From positions 124,001 to 188,000 of the forward strand of contig JAFECE010000004.1 in NCBI GenBank assembly GCA_018242295.1: 64,000 nt of DNA. The letters are read 5' to 3'. A model generated the notes under the pieces. It worked only from the letters and a program-made list of their open reading frames with translations. It was not told the origin of the DNA and searched no databases. Every line of letters begins with the position of its first letter. The first letter of the stretch is position 1. A program made the position numbers and the translations under genes. This document shows, piece after piece, positions 54,422 through 63,974 of this stretch. Source of the DNA: Pseudomonadota bacterium (GTDB lineage: Bacteria > Pseudomonadota > Alphaproteobacteria > Rhizobiales > Hyphomicrobiaceae).

Positions 54422-57400
54422 ATGGGTGTTGAAGGCGCTTCCCTCAAACCGACGTTTGCTCCCCCGCTCGCGCCTGACAAGCTGAGCGAAGCGTTCGAGC
54501 ATTCGATTACCTGGGAAGACGATCTCTGGCGCGCCGATCCCGTCGACGTGCCCGAGATCCACGCCAAGGCACGCCAGAAATTCAACGATCTTCTGACGAG
54601 CGTCACGTCCGGCCGCGGTTACCACATGCAGGATCGCATCCTGCTGTTCCACGGCCAGTCGGGCGCCGGAAAAACCCATCTTTTGCGGGCTTTGCGCACC
54701 GATTCCCATCGCACCGGCCAGAGCTACTTCGGCTACGCGCAGATGACTCCGGACGTGCAGAATTACGCCGATTTCTATCTGCGCCGTCTCGTCCACTCAC
54801 TCGAAAAACCGTACGACCCCGATCGCTTCGGCGAGTCCGCCCTGTCGCGGCTGACGAACCGCATGGTGCTCGACTCCGAGGTCATCTCGTCAGCGGATCT
54901 CGAAAAGCTTCGCGACGCGACGCTCGACGACAAGCAGCTCGCAGGGCTCATCCTGCGCCTCGCCGACCAGATCGTCGCCTGCGACAAGTTCCAGACACGC
55001 GAGCTCGACATCAACATAGTGCGCGCGCTCCTTTATCTCCAGCGCCACGATCCGCGTATCGATCAGCGCGTGAGGCAGTATCTCAACGGCCGCCAGTTGA
55101 CGGCAATTGCGCATGAAGCCGTCAGCGCGCTCGACCCGAACGATGGCGAAGACCGCGCCTTCGAAATCATCGCCGCGCTCGGCGCGCTCATCTGGACTGT
55201 CGATCGTGCCGCGCTCGTGTTCTGCATCGACCAGGTCGAAGACCTGCGCTTCTTCGACAATGCCGAGGACCGCTTCCAGCGCGCCGTTCGCGATCTCATC
55301 CAGATCGCCAACCGGCTGACGAACGCCATCATCATCATCTCTTGTCTCGAAGACTTTTATGGACAGGTGCGCAGCCTCGTCGCGCAGTCGTATATCGATC
55401 GCATCGAGAAATCCGGCCCGGTCCTGCTCCGCGAAAGCCGGACGCCCGAAGAAGCGCGCCTCATCATTTCGAAGCGGCTCGCCCATCAGTCGGAGTTGAG
55501 CGGCGGCGGCCTGAGCTTCCCCGACGCTTCGCAATTTTTCGGGCCTCAGTTCTTCGAAGAATTCGGCGGTCTCTCGACGCGCCGGCTATTAGAGCATGCG
55601 CAGTCGCGCCTCCGCGAGGCAACCTCGACGGAAGGCGACGAGCGCGAGCGGGAGCCAGAAAGGCCGTCGTTCATCTCGACGCTTGCCCAGGCGCTCGGTC
55701 AGGTCGTCGGTTTCGGCGGCCAGGACGATGAAGCACCCTCGACGCTGTCCGCAGTGCAGTTCCGCGAAATGTGGGAACGCTTCGCCAACGAAAGCGAAGC
55801 CGAGATGCCCGCCGACGATCAGGAGCTGGTGGACGTTCTATCGGCCGCCCTTCTGCTCGCCCGCGACGAATGGGGTCGGTCGATCGAAGTCACCGTGAAG
55901 CGGCTGGAGCTTGGCGACGATTTGCCGGCGTTCGATTTGACCGTCCGCCACCGCACCGGCTTTGCCAACGACGTGCGCGTGTTCCTCTGCAATCGCCCGA
56001 CACAAGGCGGCGGTCTAAAGCGCCAGCTCGACAAGGTGCTGACGGCAATGCAGGGCAAGCCCTGCTTCATGCTGCGCGCCAGCGACTTCCCGCCGAACAA
56101 GAAGAACCAGACGGCGCAGGCCTTCCGCAAATTCCGCGACGGCGGCGGACGCCAGCTGCTCGTGCCGATCCCGGAGTGGGAACGCATGATGACGGTGCGC
56201 GAGTTCACCGCCCATCACCGTAACGACGCCGGCATGACGCAATGGCTCGAAGGCACCAAGCCGCTGTCGAGCCTGATCTCGATCATTCATCTGTTGCGTC
56301 TCGATCTGCTTGGGCGTCCCGTGCCGCGCCTCGTCGCCAAAAACATGGACGACCCGCAATCGACGCTGGACGGGTTCGACGCCCTCTCCGCCGACCAGGC
56401 GCGCGCCAACCAACAGGGCGAGGGCGACAACGGCCTTGCGGCGAACGACGACGATCTGCCGATGTCCGTCATCCTCGACGAGAACGGCAGCTACGGCGCC
56501 AGCATTCTGGCGGGCGGCGAAAAGAACAATCGTGGTCGCGCCGTGACAATGAACAAGAGCGTGCTGAAGCGGCACGCGGCATTCCTCGGCGGCTCGGGCT
56601 CCGGTAAGACGACGCTGGCGCTATCGCTTATCGAGCAGCTGCTTTTGCGCGGCATTCCAGCCGTCCTGATCGACCGCAAGGGCGATCTCGCAAGCTACGC
56701 CAATCCGGACGTCTGGCGTTCCGACGACAACGAGTCGGCTGAACGGCGCGCCGAACGCGAAAAGCTCGCCGACGCAATCGACGTCGCCGTCTATACGCCG
56801 GGCCGCGCCTCGGGCCGGCCGATTTCGATCACGCTCCTGCCGAACGGCATCAATGAATTGCCCGATCACGAGCAGCAGCTGCTGGCGAACCTTTCCGCTG
56901 CCGCGCTCGGCGAAATGCTTCACCTGAAGAACTCGGCGACGCACCAGAAGCAGTCGGGCGTTCTGGCGGTCGCGCTGCGCATCTTGGGCTCGCTCTCGAC
57001 GAACGAAGTGACGCTCGCCGACCTGATCCATCTTCTTGAAGACGAGCATCCCGAGCTTACCGATCAGACGCAGCGCATGGACCCGTCCGGCAAGCTGCGC
57101 CGTGATCTCGTCGCCCAGCTCGACTCGCTCCGCCTCCGCAACGCCGCGCTGTTCGAAGGCGGCGGCGAAAGCCTGCGCATGGACAGCCTGCTTGGCCTCG
57201 GCAAGTACCAAAGACCAAACCGTACACGCCTGTCCGTCATCTACACGGGCTTCCTCGGCGACAACGAGAATATCCTGTTCTGGGTCTCGCAGTTCCTGTC
57301 GGAAGCGCTCCGCTTCTGTCAGCGCAACCCGAACGATGAGCTGCAGGCCGTCGTCATGTTCGACGAAGCCGACCTTTACATTCCCGCGAACTCGAAACCG

Positions 57401-57787
57401 GCAACCGCCGAGCCGCTGCAGAGCTTGCTGAAGCGCGCCCGCTCCGCCGGTCTCGGCATGATGCTCGCCACCCAGTCACCGGGCGACCTCGATTACAAGA
57501 GCCGGGACCAGATCACGAGCTGGTTCATCGGCCGCGTCCGCGAAGACACGGCCCTCAGAAAGCTGAAAGCCGCCTTCCAGTCGGAGTCCGGCCTCGATCC
57601 GGCGACCGCACTTCCAGGCCAGACGGTCGGCGAATTCCACCTCGTGCAGGAAGGCCTCGTCCGGCCCATGAAGGCACAGCGCTCGCTAATCGCCGCCGAG
57701 CAGGTCCCGTTCGACCGGATCGAGCAATTAGCTGCTGAAACAAGAGGCACCGACGAGAGGCAGCTTCGTCTTTTCGACCTTCGATAA
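54422..57787 (+). CDS. large ATPase with an N-terminal AAA-like and a C-terminal HerA/FtsK-like motor
   Basis: A 1121-residue protein with two P-loops. The first is LLFHGQSGAGKTHLLRALR (about residues 75-93) with Walker B VFCIDQVEDL (about 270). The second is LGGSGSGKTTLALSLIEQLL (about 722-741), then LIDRKGDLASYANP, Walker B AVVMFDEADLYIPA (about 975) and MLATQSPGDLD, the pattern of HerA/VirB4 translocases. The middle (about 470-620) contains RVFLCNRPTQGGGLKRQLDK and FPPNKKNQTAQAFRKFRDGG. ATG 54422 is chosen; a TTG at 54401 would overlap the previous stop. HerA-type motors pump DNA in repair, conjugation or phage defence. Codon use is like that of the core genes. Confidence 0.75.
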   Translation: MGVEGASLKPTFAPPLAPDKLSEAFEHSITWEDDLWRADPVDVPEIHAKARQKFNDLLTSVTSGRGYHMQDRILLFHGQSGAGKTHLLRALRTDSHRTGQSYFGYAQMTPDVQNYADFYLRRLVHSLEKPYDPDRFGESALSRLTNRMVLDSEVISSADLEKLRDATLDDKQLAGLILRLADQIVACDKFQTRELDINIVRALLYLQRHDPRIDQRVRQYLNGRQLTAIAHEAVSALDPNDGEDRAFEIIAALGALIWTVDRAALVFCIDQVEDLRFFDNAEDRFQRAVRDLIQIANRLTNAIIIISCLEDFYGQVRSLVAQSYIDRIEKSGPVLLRESRTPEEARLIISKRLAHQSELSGGGLSFPDASQFFGPQFFEEFGGLSTRRLLEHAQSRLREATSTEGDEREREPERPSFISTLAQALGQVVGFGGQDDEAPSTLSAVQFREMWERFANESEAEMPADDQELVDVLSAALLLARDEWGRSIEVTVKRLELGDDLPAFDLTVRHRTGFANDVRVFLCNRPTQGGGLKRQLDKVLTAMQGKPCFMLRASDFPPNKKNQTAQAFRKFRDGGGRQLLVPIPEWERMMTVREFTAHHRNDAGMTQWLEGTKPLSSLISIIHLLRLDLLGRPVPRLVAKNMDDPQSTLDGFDALSADQARANQQGEGDNGLAANDDDLPMSVILDENGSYGASILAGGEKNNRGRAVTMNKSVLKRHAAFLGGSGSGKTTLALSLIEQLLLRGIPAVLIDRKGDLASYANPDVWRSDDNESAERRAEREKLADAIDVAVYTPGRASGRPISITLLPNGINELPDHEQQLLANLSAAALGEMLHLKNSATHQKQSGVLAVALRILGSLSTNEVTLADLIHLLEDEHPELTDQTQRMDPSGKLRRDLVAQLDSLRLRNAALFEGGGESLRMDSLLGLGKYQRPNRTRLSVIYTGFLGDNENILFWVSQFLSEALRFCQRNPNDELQAVVMFDEADLYIPANSKPATAEPLQSLLKRARSAGLGMMLATQSPGDLDYKSRDQITSWFIGRVREDTALRKLKAAFQSESGLDPATALPGQTVGEFHLVQEGLVRPMKAQRSLIAAEQVPFDRIEQLAAETRGTDERQLRLFDLR

Positions 57788-58207
57788 ACTTCAATTCTGA
57801 TTTCAAACCACGACATAATCCGTGATGGTGCGATGCCAGCAGTTGCCGCACCGGACGCAACAGATGCGTGATTTTGAATGAATAACATATTGGAAATACA
57901 CGATTTATATTATTTTCCCCGCAACGCCGAAAGGCGTTAATTCTTATATTGCGCGGGCGAATTCAGTGTGATCCCATTTCTACGCTCAAGCGCGCAAACA
58001 CCTTGCAACCCCTGTCAAGTTTTTTTGCAAAGCTATATTCTCTGAGATTGCCGGGCTTGAGGGGTTCTGACCGGCAGCGCTGACTGGGGGCGGCTCCAAT
58101 TAGCGAAATAAGATGCGAGACCGAGGGGGCAAAACCGGTCGAAACATCGTCTTAGGGCCGCGCGTAATAGTGGAGCGAACTCACGAGTTGAGTGCGGGGT
58201 AAGTGTT
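57788..58207. other. AT-rich intergenic region
   Basis: About 420 bp, noticeably AT-rich in the first half (TTATATTATTTTCCCC near 57903-57920). Probably contains promoter(s) for the 30-residue gene and the PBP-like gene. No gene larger than a few codons or known RNA seen. Confidence 0.4.
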
Positions 58208-58300
58208 ATGATGGCGAAACCATTCGTCATGATGGTCGTTGCAACGCTCATTGGGCCTGCAGTCGGCGTCGGACTTTTTATTCTGATGAACAATTTCTGA
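58208..58300 (+). CDS. 30-residue single-helix membrane peptide
   Basis: A tiny gene encoding MMAKPFVMMVVATLIGPAVG then VGLFILMNNF. A short basic start, one 20-residue hydrophobic helix, and an Asn/Phe end. GGGG lies about 9 nt before the ATG pair (58208, 58211). It is located 210 bp before the PBP-like gene. The composition is that of a genuine small membrane protein or a type I toxin-like peptide, but there is no proof of translation. Confidence 0.45.
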   Translation: MMAKPFVMMVVATLIGPAVGVGLFILMNNF

Positions 58301-58510
58301 GCTTCTGGGGCCTTTCCTGCTTTCCGCTGAAAGATCCAAGCTGCTTTAGCGTCGGCGGCATTGCTGCCAGCGTGCGCCGCATATTTGCCTCATCTCGGAA
58401 CGGAAGCCGCCTAGCCTTCGCTGAGTTGACGCCGCAAAGCCCAACTACCGTCTAACGCTTGAGGCCGCCGCCCATCCCGGCGCTGGCATTAGCGCGGCTA
58501 TGCGACAGCG

Positions 58511-61030
58511 ATGTTACGTTTACTGCGGCATCTGACCGCTCTCGCGGAATTCTGCCTTTGGGTTCCGCGCACTGTCGTGCGCTGGCTCATGATGACCGTG
58601 GCTTTCAATCCGAAGCTCGGTCCGCTCCGCCACGTTTTCATGGCCGCAGTGCTCTATGGTCTCTTCGCGGTTCTCCTCGTCTACGTCGCGGCACCGATCC
58701 GCGGCTATCTCGGCGAACTTTCGATGCACGACAAGCTCGGCTACGACGCCGAGCGGTGGCTGGCGACCGCAATTTACGATCCCAAGGGAAATTTCGTCGG
58801 CACGTTCGATCCCCGGCTCGATAGCCTGCGCGACGTCAACTACACGGGCAACGCCATCGCGCTCGGCGACTACGTCGCCAACCCCGATCACAAGTCCATT
58901 CCCGTGCGCGAGGTCCCCGAACAATACTGGCGCTGCCTCTCATATCATGAGGATCGTTACCTCGGCGGCCCGCTCAATCCGTTCGGCATCGATCTCGTCG
59001 GCGTCCTGAAAATTCCGCTGACGACGATCACGCGCTCCATTGCCGCCCGCCGGCCGAGCCTCGGCGTCGGCGGCTCGACCTTGCCGATGCAGTTTGCACG
59101 CGTGATTTACAAAACGCCGCCAAGCCTGGACGAAAGCGGCTTGACGAAACTCCAGCGCAAGCTCGGCGAATGGTGGCTCGCGCCTGTCATCTATCGCGAG
59201 TTGACACGCGGCGGCGACGATACGCTTCTGAAGCAGTGGGCAGCGAACCACATCTGGCTCGCGCAACGCACCGGCGGCCAGCCGCTGCACGGCGTCGAGG
59301 TGACGAGCCAGGTCGTCTTCGGCAAGGAAGCCAAGGATCTCTCGACCGCCGAGCAGTTCGTCCTCGCCTCGGCCGTCAACAAGCCGATCATCCTGCTCGA
59401 AGGCAACGACAGGCTGAATGCGGTCCGCCTCGACCGCTGGCGCTACATCACGGAAGTCCGCGCGCGCACCTGCGCCGAAAAGCTCATCACCGATGAAGCC
59501 GAGCAGAAGAAAGTCGTTTTCGAGCTGATGGCGCTCGCCGGTGGCCCGCCCGATCCGAAGGTCAAACCGAAGCTCGAAGCCGCCCTCGAGCGGTTCGCAC
59601 CCGGCGACGTGAAACGCGCCGAAGCCAATCCCATGATCCGGGCCAATCTGTTGCTTCCGGCCGCGCGCTTCGGCATCCGCGAGGAGATGAAACAGAGCTA
59701 CGGCTTCAGCTGGCGTGATTACGTGCGCGGCGTGACGACGACCTTCGACATCGGCGAGAACCTTGCCTTCCGCGAAAAGATCGATGGCGCGCTGGCGACG
59801 CTCGATACGAAATGGACGTCGCGCATTGACTCCGCCTACACGCTCGATCCGAAAAAAGTGACGACCGACAAGTCCCTGCCGAACGTCATCGTCGTCGCGG
59901 CTGATGGCGACGGCAATATCGTGCGCTACTACGAGGCGGGCGAAACGGCCGCCTACTTCGGCTCGCTCCCCGCCCGCCGCTCAAGCGATGGCCGCTATGA
60001 TCCCGCGCTCGAAAGCCGTCAGGTGGCATCGACAGGCAAAATGATCCTGGCCGTCGCCCTCGCCAATCAGGGACGCGACACCGCCGACACCCTCTATGCC
60101 GATCCGCAAGCGCCAACGCAGGGTCTAGAGACCTGCGCCAAGGGCGGAAGCTCCGGCAACCGCAAGGCCATTGTCGCCTTCGCCTGCTCCCTCAACGCCC
60201 CTCTGATCACGCGCGGAGCCCAACTCGGGCAAACGCCGGTCAAGCGGCTGATCGACGGCTTCGGCTTTACGATGCCGCCCGCCGCCGAGCTTGGCGGCAC
60301 GCCGCCGTCGACGGCCGTCGTCCTCGGACAGATAGCCGGAGCACCGCAGCGCGTTCAGTTCATGTCGAGCGTCATCCTCGCCTCGCTGATCGGACGCGGC
60401 ACGAAGCCGATCAAACCCCCGACGCTGATCGAGGCTTACGACTACACGCAGAAAGGCCGGGGAGGCGCGGGCCGCATGGCCGAAGCTCGCCCGGCGATCA
60501 TTCCTAAGTCGCTCATCAGGTCGAACGCGGTCTGGCTGATCCGCTCGCTCCTCGAAGCCCCGCTCTGCTATCAGACGGGCGGCCAGTCTTATGGAACGCT
60601 GAAGAGCCTAAGCCAGTGGTGCGCACGCCGTCGTGGCGATCTGCGGCTCCACTTCGCCAAGACGGGGACCGCCGTATCGCTCGACCCGAACGCCACGGTC
60701 GATGCCTGGGCGTCCGGCGGGCTGCAGTTCGCGAACGGCGCAGCCTATTCCTACGTCGTGCTCGTCGGCACCGGCACGCCTTCGAAGCCGTGGGCCCGCG
60801 ATCTTCACGCCGCGCAGATTGCAGCACCCCTTCTCGATGTCCTTCTTCACGATCTCGCAGATCATGCAAAATCAAACCCGCGCCGCGACTTCCTTCCGGC
60901 CCGTCGCGCCACGCCGGTCGCCAGTCTGCGCAACGCGCCACGCACGGTGGCGGCCGATGATGCCGCGAGGCTGACCGCGCGCAAACGCTCGCCTTCCGAT
61001 GAGCAGCTCCGCACGCTCACCTCCAACTGA
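58511..61030 (+). CDS. divergent class A penicillin-binding protein (transglycosylase/transpeptidase)
   Basis: An 839-residue inner-membrane protein with one helix near residue 45 (VFMAAVLYGLFAVLLVYVAA). The glycosyltransferase-51 part has SYHEDRYLGGPLNPFGIDLV and GVGGSTLPMQFAR, altered from the usual EDxxFxxHxG and GGSTITQQ; the catalytic Glu-Asp is retained as HED. The transpeptidase part has RQVASTGKMILAVAL (SxxK), FACSLNAPL (SxN) and HFAKTGTAV (KTG). The usual SPGSxFK is replaced. Two-domain layout fits PBP1, but the sequence is far from PBP1A/1B/1C, suggesting a specialised wall synthase. Start chosen at ATG 58511. Confidence 0.82.
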   Translation: MLRLLRHLTALAEFCLWVPRTVVRWLMMTVAFNPKLGPLRHVFMAAVLYGLFAVLLVYVAAPIRGYLGELSMHDKLGYDAERWLATAIYDPKGNFVGTFDPRLDSLRDVNYTGNAIALGDYVANPDHKSIPVREVPEQYWRCLSYHEDRYLGGPLNPFGIDLVGVLKIPLTTITRSIAARRPSLGVGGSTLPMQFARVIYKTPPSLDESGLTKLQRKLGEWWLAPVIYRELTRGGDDTLLKQWAANHIWLAQRTGGQPLHGVEVTSQVVFGKEAKDLSTAEQFVLASAVNKPIILLEGNDRLNAVRLDRWRYITEVRARTCAEKLITDEAEQKKVVFELMALAGGPPDPKVKPKLEAALERFAPGDVKRAEANPMIRANLLLPAARFGIREEMKQSYGFSWRDYVRGVTTTFDIGENLAFREKIDGALATLDTKWTSRIDSAYTLDPKKVTTDKSLPNVIVVAADGDGNIVRYYEAGETAAYFGSLPARRSSDGRYDPALESRQVASTGKMILAVALANQGRDTADTLYADPQAPTQGLETCAKGGSSGNRKAIVAFACSLNAPLITRGAQLGQTPVKRLIDGFGFTMPPAAELGGTPPSTAVVLGQIAGAPQRVQFMSSVILASLIGRGTKPIKPPTLIEAYDYTQKGRGGAGRMAEARPAIIPKSLIRSNAVWLIRSLLEAPLCYQTGGQSYGTLKSLSQWCARRRGDLRLHFAKTGTAVSLDPNATVDAWASGGLQFANGAAYSYVVLVGTGTPSKPWARDLHAAQIAAPLLDVLLHDLADHAKSNPRRDFLPARRATPVASLRNAPRTVAADDAARLTARKRSPSDEQLRTLTSN

Positions 61031-61034
61031 ATCT

Positions 61035-61139
61035 CCCTCTCCCCATTGCTGCACTGAATGGGGAGAGGGTCGGGGTGAGGGCAGCCGCTTGCACAACTTG
61101 TCGCCGCCCCTCACCCTCTCCCCGCTTGCGGGGAGAGGG
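61035..61139. repeat. two CCCTCTCCCC inverted repeats
   Basis: CCCTCTCCCCATT (61035-61047) pairs with AATGGGGAGAGGG (61057-61069), a perfect 13-bp stem; CCCTCTCCCCGC (61114-61125) pairs with its complement at 61128-61139, a perfect 12-bp stem. Between them GGGGTGAGGG and CCCCTCACCC can also pair. Such elements are dispersed in alphaproteobacterial genomes. The first begins 4 bp after the PBP stop and may serve as its terminator. Confidence 0.75.
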
Positions 61140-61179
61140 AATGGACTTCGACCGAGCGCTTCGCTTGTTCGCTTCTTAA

Positions 61180-61423
61180 CGTCATCCCGGCGGAGGCCGG
61201 GATCCATCCAAGCCAATTACTGATGTTTGGACAGATCCCCGCCTACGCGGGGATGACGTTGTTGAAAATTGAAAACGCGGCCATTTCCAAATTGGCGTCA
61301 TCCCGGCGAAGGCCCGGATCCAGGCAAATATCCGCACATTCGGAGAGCGCGGTCTGTGCGGAAGACCCACCAACCACCTAACGTGTTGGCGCTTGTCTGG
61401 GTGCCGGCCCCGCCGGCATGACG
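61180..61423. repeat. four copies of a CGTCATCCCGGC palindromic element
   Basis: Copies at 61180-61204 (plus), 61234-61258 (inverted), 61296-61320 (plus) and a worn one at 61401-61423 (inverted). Each is about 25 bp, CGTCATCCCGGCG-n-AGGC-CGGGATC, itself a hairpin. Alternating orientation recalls BIME clusters of REP elements, usually spread by RAYT-type transposases. None is encoded nearby. Confidence 0.8.
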
Positions 61424-61574
61424 GTGGGTGTGGCGGGGCCAAAATATAATCTCCCATTCATCGCAGCGCTGAAAATCCGCCAATACTCAAACACCGGCGA
61501 GCCGCAGTTGCGACATCAAAAACGCTGACTGCACGCGGAACCTGTACTCCTCAAACGGGGATGGGTTGGCGGTG

Positions 61575-63974
61575 ATGAACCTGGATGGTCCTGAACTCGG
61601 GCGCGGGACGGGCTCGATGCGCCTCTACGCCGATACGCGCGCGAGCGATGCACCGCAAAAGCCGCCGCGCGATTGGAAGCGCCTGATCCTCGTCATCGGC
61701 CTCGGCGCGCTGTCGTGGGTCGCAACCTATGTCGGCATGCTCGAGCTGATCGAAGCCAACATGGGCGACCTGCCGCTCGTCCACCGCGTCATCGTCGGCT
61801 TTTCCGTCGCCATGCTGATGACGATGATCATCTGGCTGCTCGACCAGCTCTTCCGCCCGCAACCGTTCACGACGAAACTCTTCTATGCGGGCGGTTACGT
61901 ATTCCTGTCCCTGATCTCGATCGGCTTCGGCTTTGGCTTCTATTGGAAAGTTCTCGAAAGCCGGGGCGAAGCCTCCCGTTCGGCCGAGAGCGCCGTCAGC
62001 CAAGTGCAGAATTCCTTGCACGGCGCCGAAACACGCCTCGAACAGCTTCAGGCGACGCTGGTGCAGCTGACCCAGGTCTCGACCGACAAAGCCGAGCTCG
62101 AACGCGCGAAAGGCACGTCCTGCCCGAATTCGAAGCCGGGCGACGGCCCACGCCGCAAGATGCGCGAAGACGACGCGCAGCGCTTTTCCTTTGCCTCCGA
62201 TTTCGTCAAAGGCCGCATCGGCGCCGTCAAAGGCGACATGACGGCGCTGAACGGCGACCTGGCGAAAATCGTCTCCGCCGACGCGTCGACCTTCGATCCC
62301 AAAACCGGAACCCGCAACGAGTTCATGCGCGCGCTCGGTCGCAAGCTCGACCTGACCGTGACCGGCTTCAACGCTTTCCGGACCGACCCGCAGCTTCGCC
62401 AGATCCGCTCCGACCTCGCTGACCGCGCCGAGCGCACGACATTCGCCGACGGCAAGAACGCCGCGATCTCCTGCCCCGATCCTCAGTTGCAGATGGCGCT
62501 TCGCGGCGTGGTCAAAGCCATCGACCAGCTCCCCGAGCTGCAGAAACCGGAAATTGCCGCCGTCGAAGGTTCCGAGGCGACGATCGAAGCCTTCCGCCGT
62601 CTGACGACGACCTTTTACGGCCTTCTTTCGTTCAAGATGCCGCCCTCCGCTGACGAACTGCGCGAATTGCAGAAGAAGGCAATCCAGTCCGTCGAAAGCC
62701 CCGACGCCGAGGCCCGGGGCGCGCGTGTCTCTGCCGGAGATCAAACCGCAGGCCTCTCGAAACGCGACTATGTTCCGCTCGCCGTCGCGCTATTCGTCGA
62801 TCTCTGTCTCTTCCTCGTCTCGATGGGACAGCGCCCCGGCGGCCGCCTCGACGGCCTGGTTCCAAAAATGCAGGCCGCCGAGCGCGGACCGGTTATCGAG
62901 ATCCTCTCGCGCTTCAACGATATTCACCGCGACAAGCAAATCCGCGAAAACTTCGAGCTGTTCCGGCACGTCGTCTTCGACATGAACGGCGACTACTACG
63001 TCGCCGTGCCGCTCGACGCCCCGCCGCGCATGAACCCGGCCGAACGCGAGAACCTGCGCGTTGAAGCGCAGCTTCTGGCCAATCTCTTCGCAAGCTTTGA
63101 AAGAGAAAAAATCTTCAAGCGCACGATGCTCCCCCTGACGGGAAGCATTCAGAAACGCTTGCAACGTCAGGGCTCGAAGTTCGCGGGCTCGGAATCGTTC
63201 CGCGTCTACAAGTTCACCAACGGCGCCTGGTCGGACATCATCCTCGGCGCCGTCATGGGGGCCGCCCGCCGCGCCGAGCGAAGCGATGCCACGGGCGCGC
63301 GTTCCAGCGGACGCGAATCCAGTCCCGAGATTACGAAATCGGAAACGTCCATCCCCGAACCGCCAGCTTCACCAGCTGATGACCGCAACGAGCCACTGGC
63401 CGCGCCAATTTTCGAACGGCCCATGCGCGCCCAGCGAGCGAACCTTGCTATCGACCCCGAGCACGCGGCCCGTTTCGGCCCCTATGCCGAGATCTATCGG
63501 CCCGAACCCGAGTTTGCGCCGCAAGCCCCGCGTGTCCGCCGCCCGCCGCCGAAACCCGATCCCGAGGCGGACGTGACCGTGAAGACGGCTGCGAACAGCA
63601 ACACCATTCAACCGGCGCCGATAGCACCGCCTCCTCTGCCGGAATTCCGGCCGGCGACCGTCGTCACGATCCCGCGCACTTCGCAAATCCGGAGCGAAGG
63701 GGCCGCTGTCACGCCCGACTCGTCAGAACCGCGCGCCAGCGTGACGCTGCAGCGGGAAACCGCGACCTTTTCCGTGCCCGTCGGCGAGGCGGTGATGCCG
63801 CCCTCTCTCGAAGCCGCCTTGCGCGGGTTGGACGGCCGCTGGAGCGAGCTGGAAAGCGAGCCGCCCGAGGTTATCGGGGCAGGTGAACAAGTTGCAGCCC
63901 TCGGCGCAGAAATGCAGCTTTCTGAAGACGATAGGGCACTTATCCGGCGCATAGCGCCACCGGCGGCCGAATGA
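61575..63974 (+). CDS. four-helix membrane protein with coiled-coil extracytoplasmic and proline-rich cytoplasmic regions
   Basis: A 799-residue protein, family not recognised. Three N-terminal helices (about 34-56, 70-93, 100-125: LILVIGLGALSWVATYVGML, VAMLMTMIIWLLDQLF, YVFLSLISIGFGFGFYWKV) are followed by a coiled-coil-like region of about 270 residues (SRSAESAVSQVQNSLHGAET), a fourth helix (PLAVALFVDLCLFLVSM, about 400), then a cytoplasmic domain with RFNDIHRDKQIRENFELFRH, FDMNGDYYVAVPL and a Pro-rich tail. Its stop overlaps the next ATG (ATGA). ATG 61575 or TTG 61566 starts it. It may form a scaffold with the upstream PBP-like protein. Confidence 0.7.
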   Translation: MNLDGPELGRGTGSMRLYADTRASDAPQKPPRDWKRLILVIGLGALSWVATYVGMLELIEANMGDLPLVHRVIVGFSVAMLMTMIIWLLDQLFRPQPFTTKLFYAGGYVFLSLISIGFGFGFYWKVLESRGEASRSAESAVSQVQNSLHGAETRLEQLQATLVQLTQVSTDKAELERAKGTSCPNSKPGDGPRRKMREDDAQRFSFASDFVKGRIGAVKGDMTALNGDLAKIVSADASTFDPKTGTRNEFMRALGRKLDLTVTGFNAFRTDPQLRQIRSDLADRAERTTFADGKNAAISCPDPQLQMALRGVVKAIDQLPELQKPEIAAVEGSEATIEAFRRLTTTFYGLLSFKMPPSADELRELQKKAIQSVESPDAEARGARVSAGDQTAGLSKRDYVPLAVALFVDLCLFLVSMGQRPGGRLDGLVPKMQAAERGPVIEILSRFNDIHRDKQIRENFELFRHVVFDMNGDYYVAVPLDAPPRMNPAERENLRVEAQLLANLFASFEREKIFKRTMLPLTGSIQKRLQRQGSKFAGSESFRVYKFTNGAWSDIILGAVMGAARRAERSDATGARSSGRESSPEITKSETSIPEPPASPADDRNEPLAAPIFERPMRAQRANLAIDPEHAARFGPYAEIYRPEPEFAPQAPRVRRPPPKPDPEADVTVKTAANSNTIQPAPIAPPPLPEFRPATVVTIPRTSQIRSEGAAVTPDSSEPRASVTLQRETATFSVPVGEAVMPPSLEAALRGLDGRWSELESEPPEVIGAGEQVAALGAEMQLSEDDRALIRRIAPPAAE

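Noticed and set aside
61180-61423. Could the repeats be a CRISPR array?
   Set aside because: Repeats alternate orientation, are imperfect and irregularly spaced, and no cas gene is near.
61551-62744. A 397-codon frame antisense to the four-helix protein
   Set aside because: No motif, no start context, and covers a protein with clear membrane helices on the other strand.
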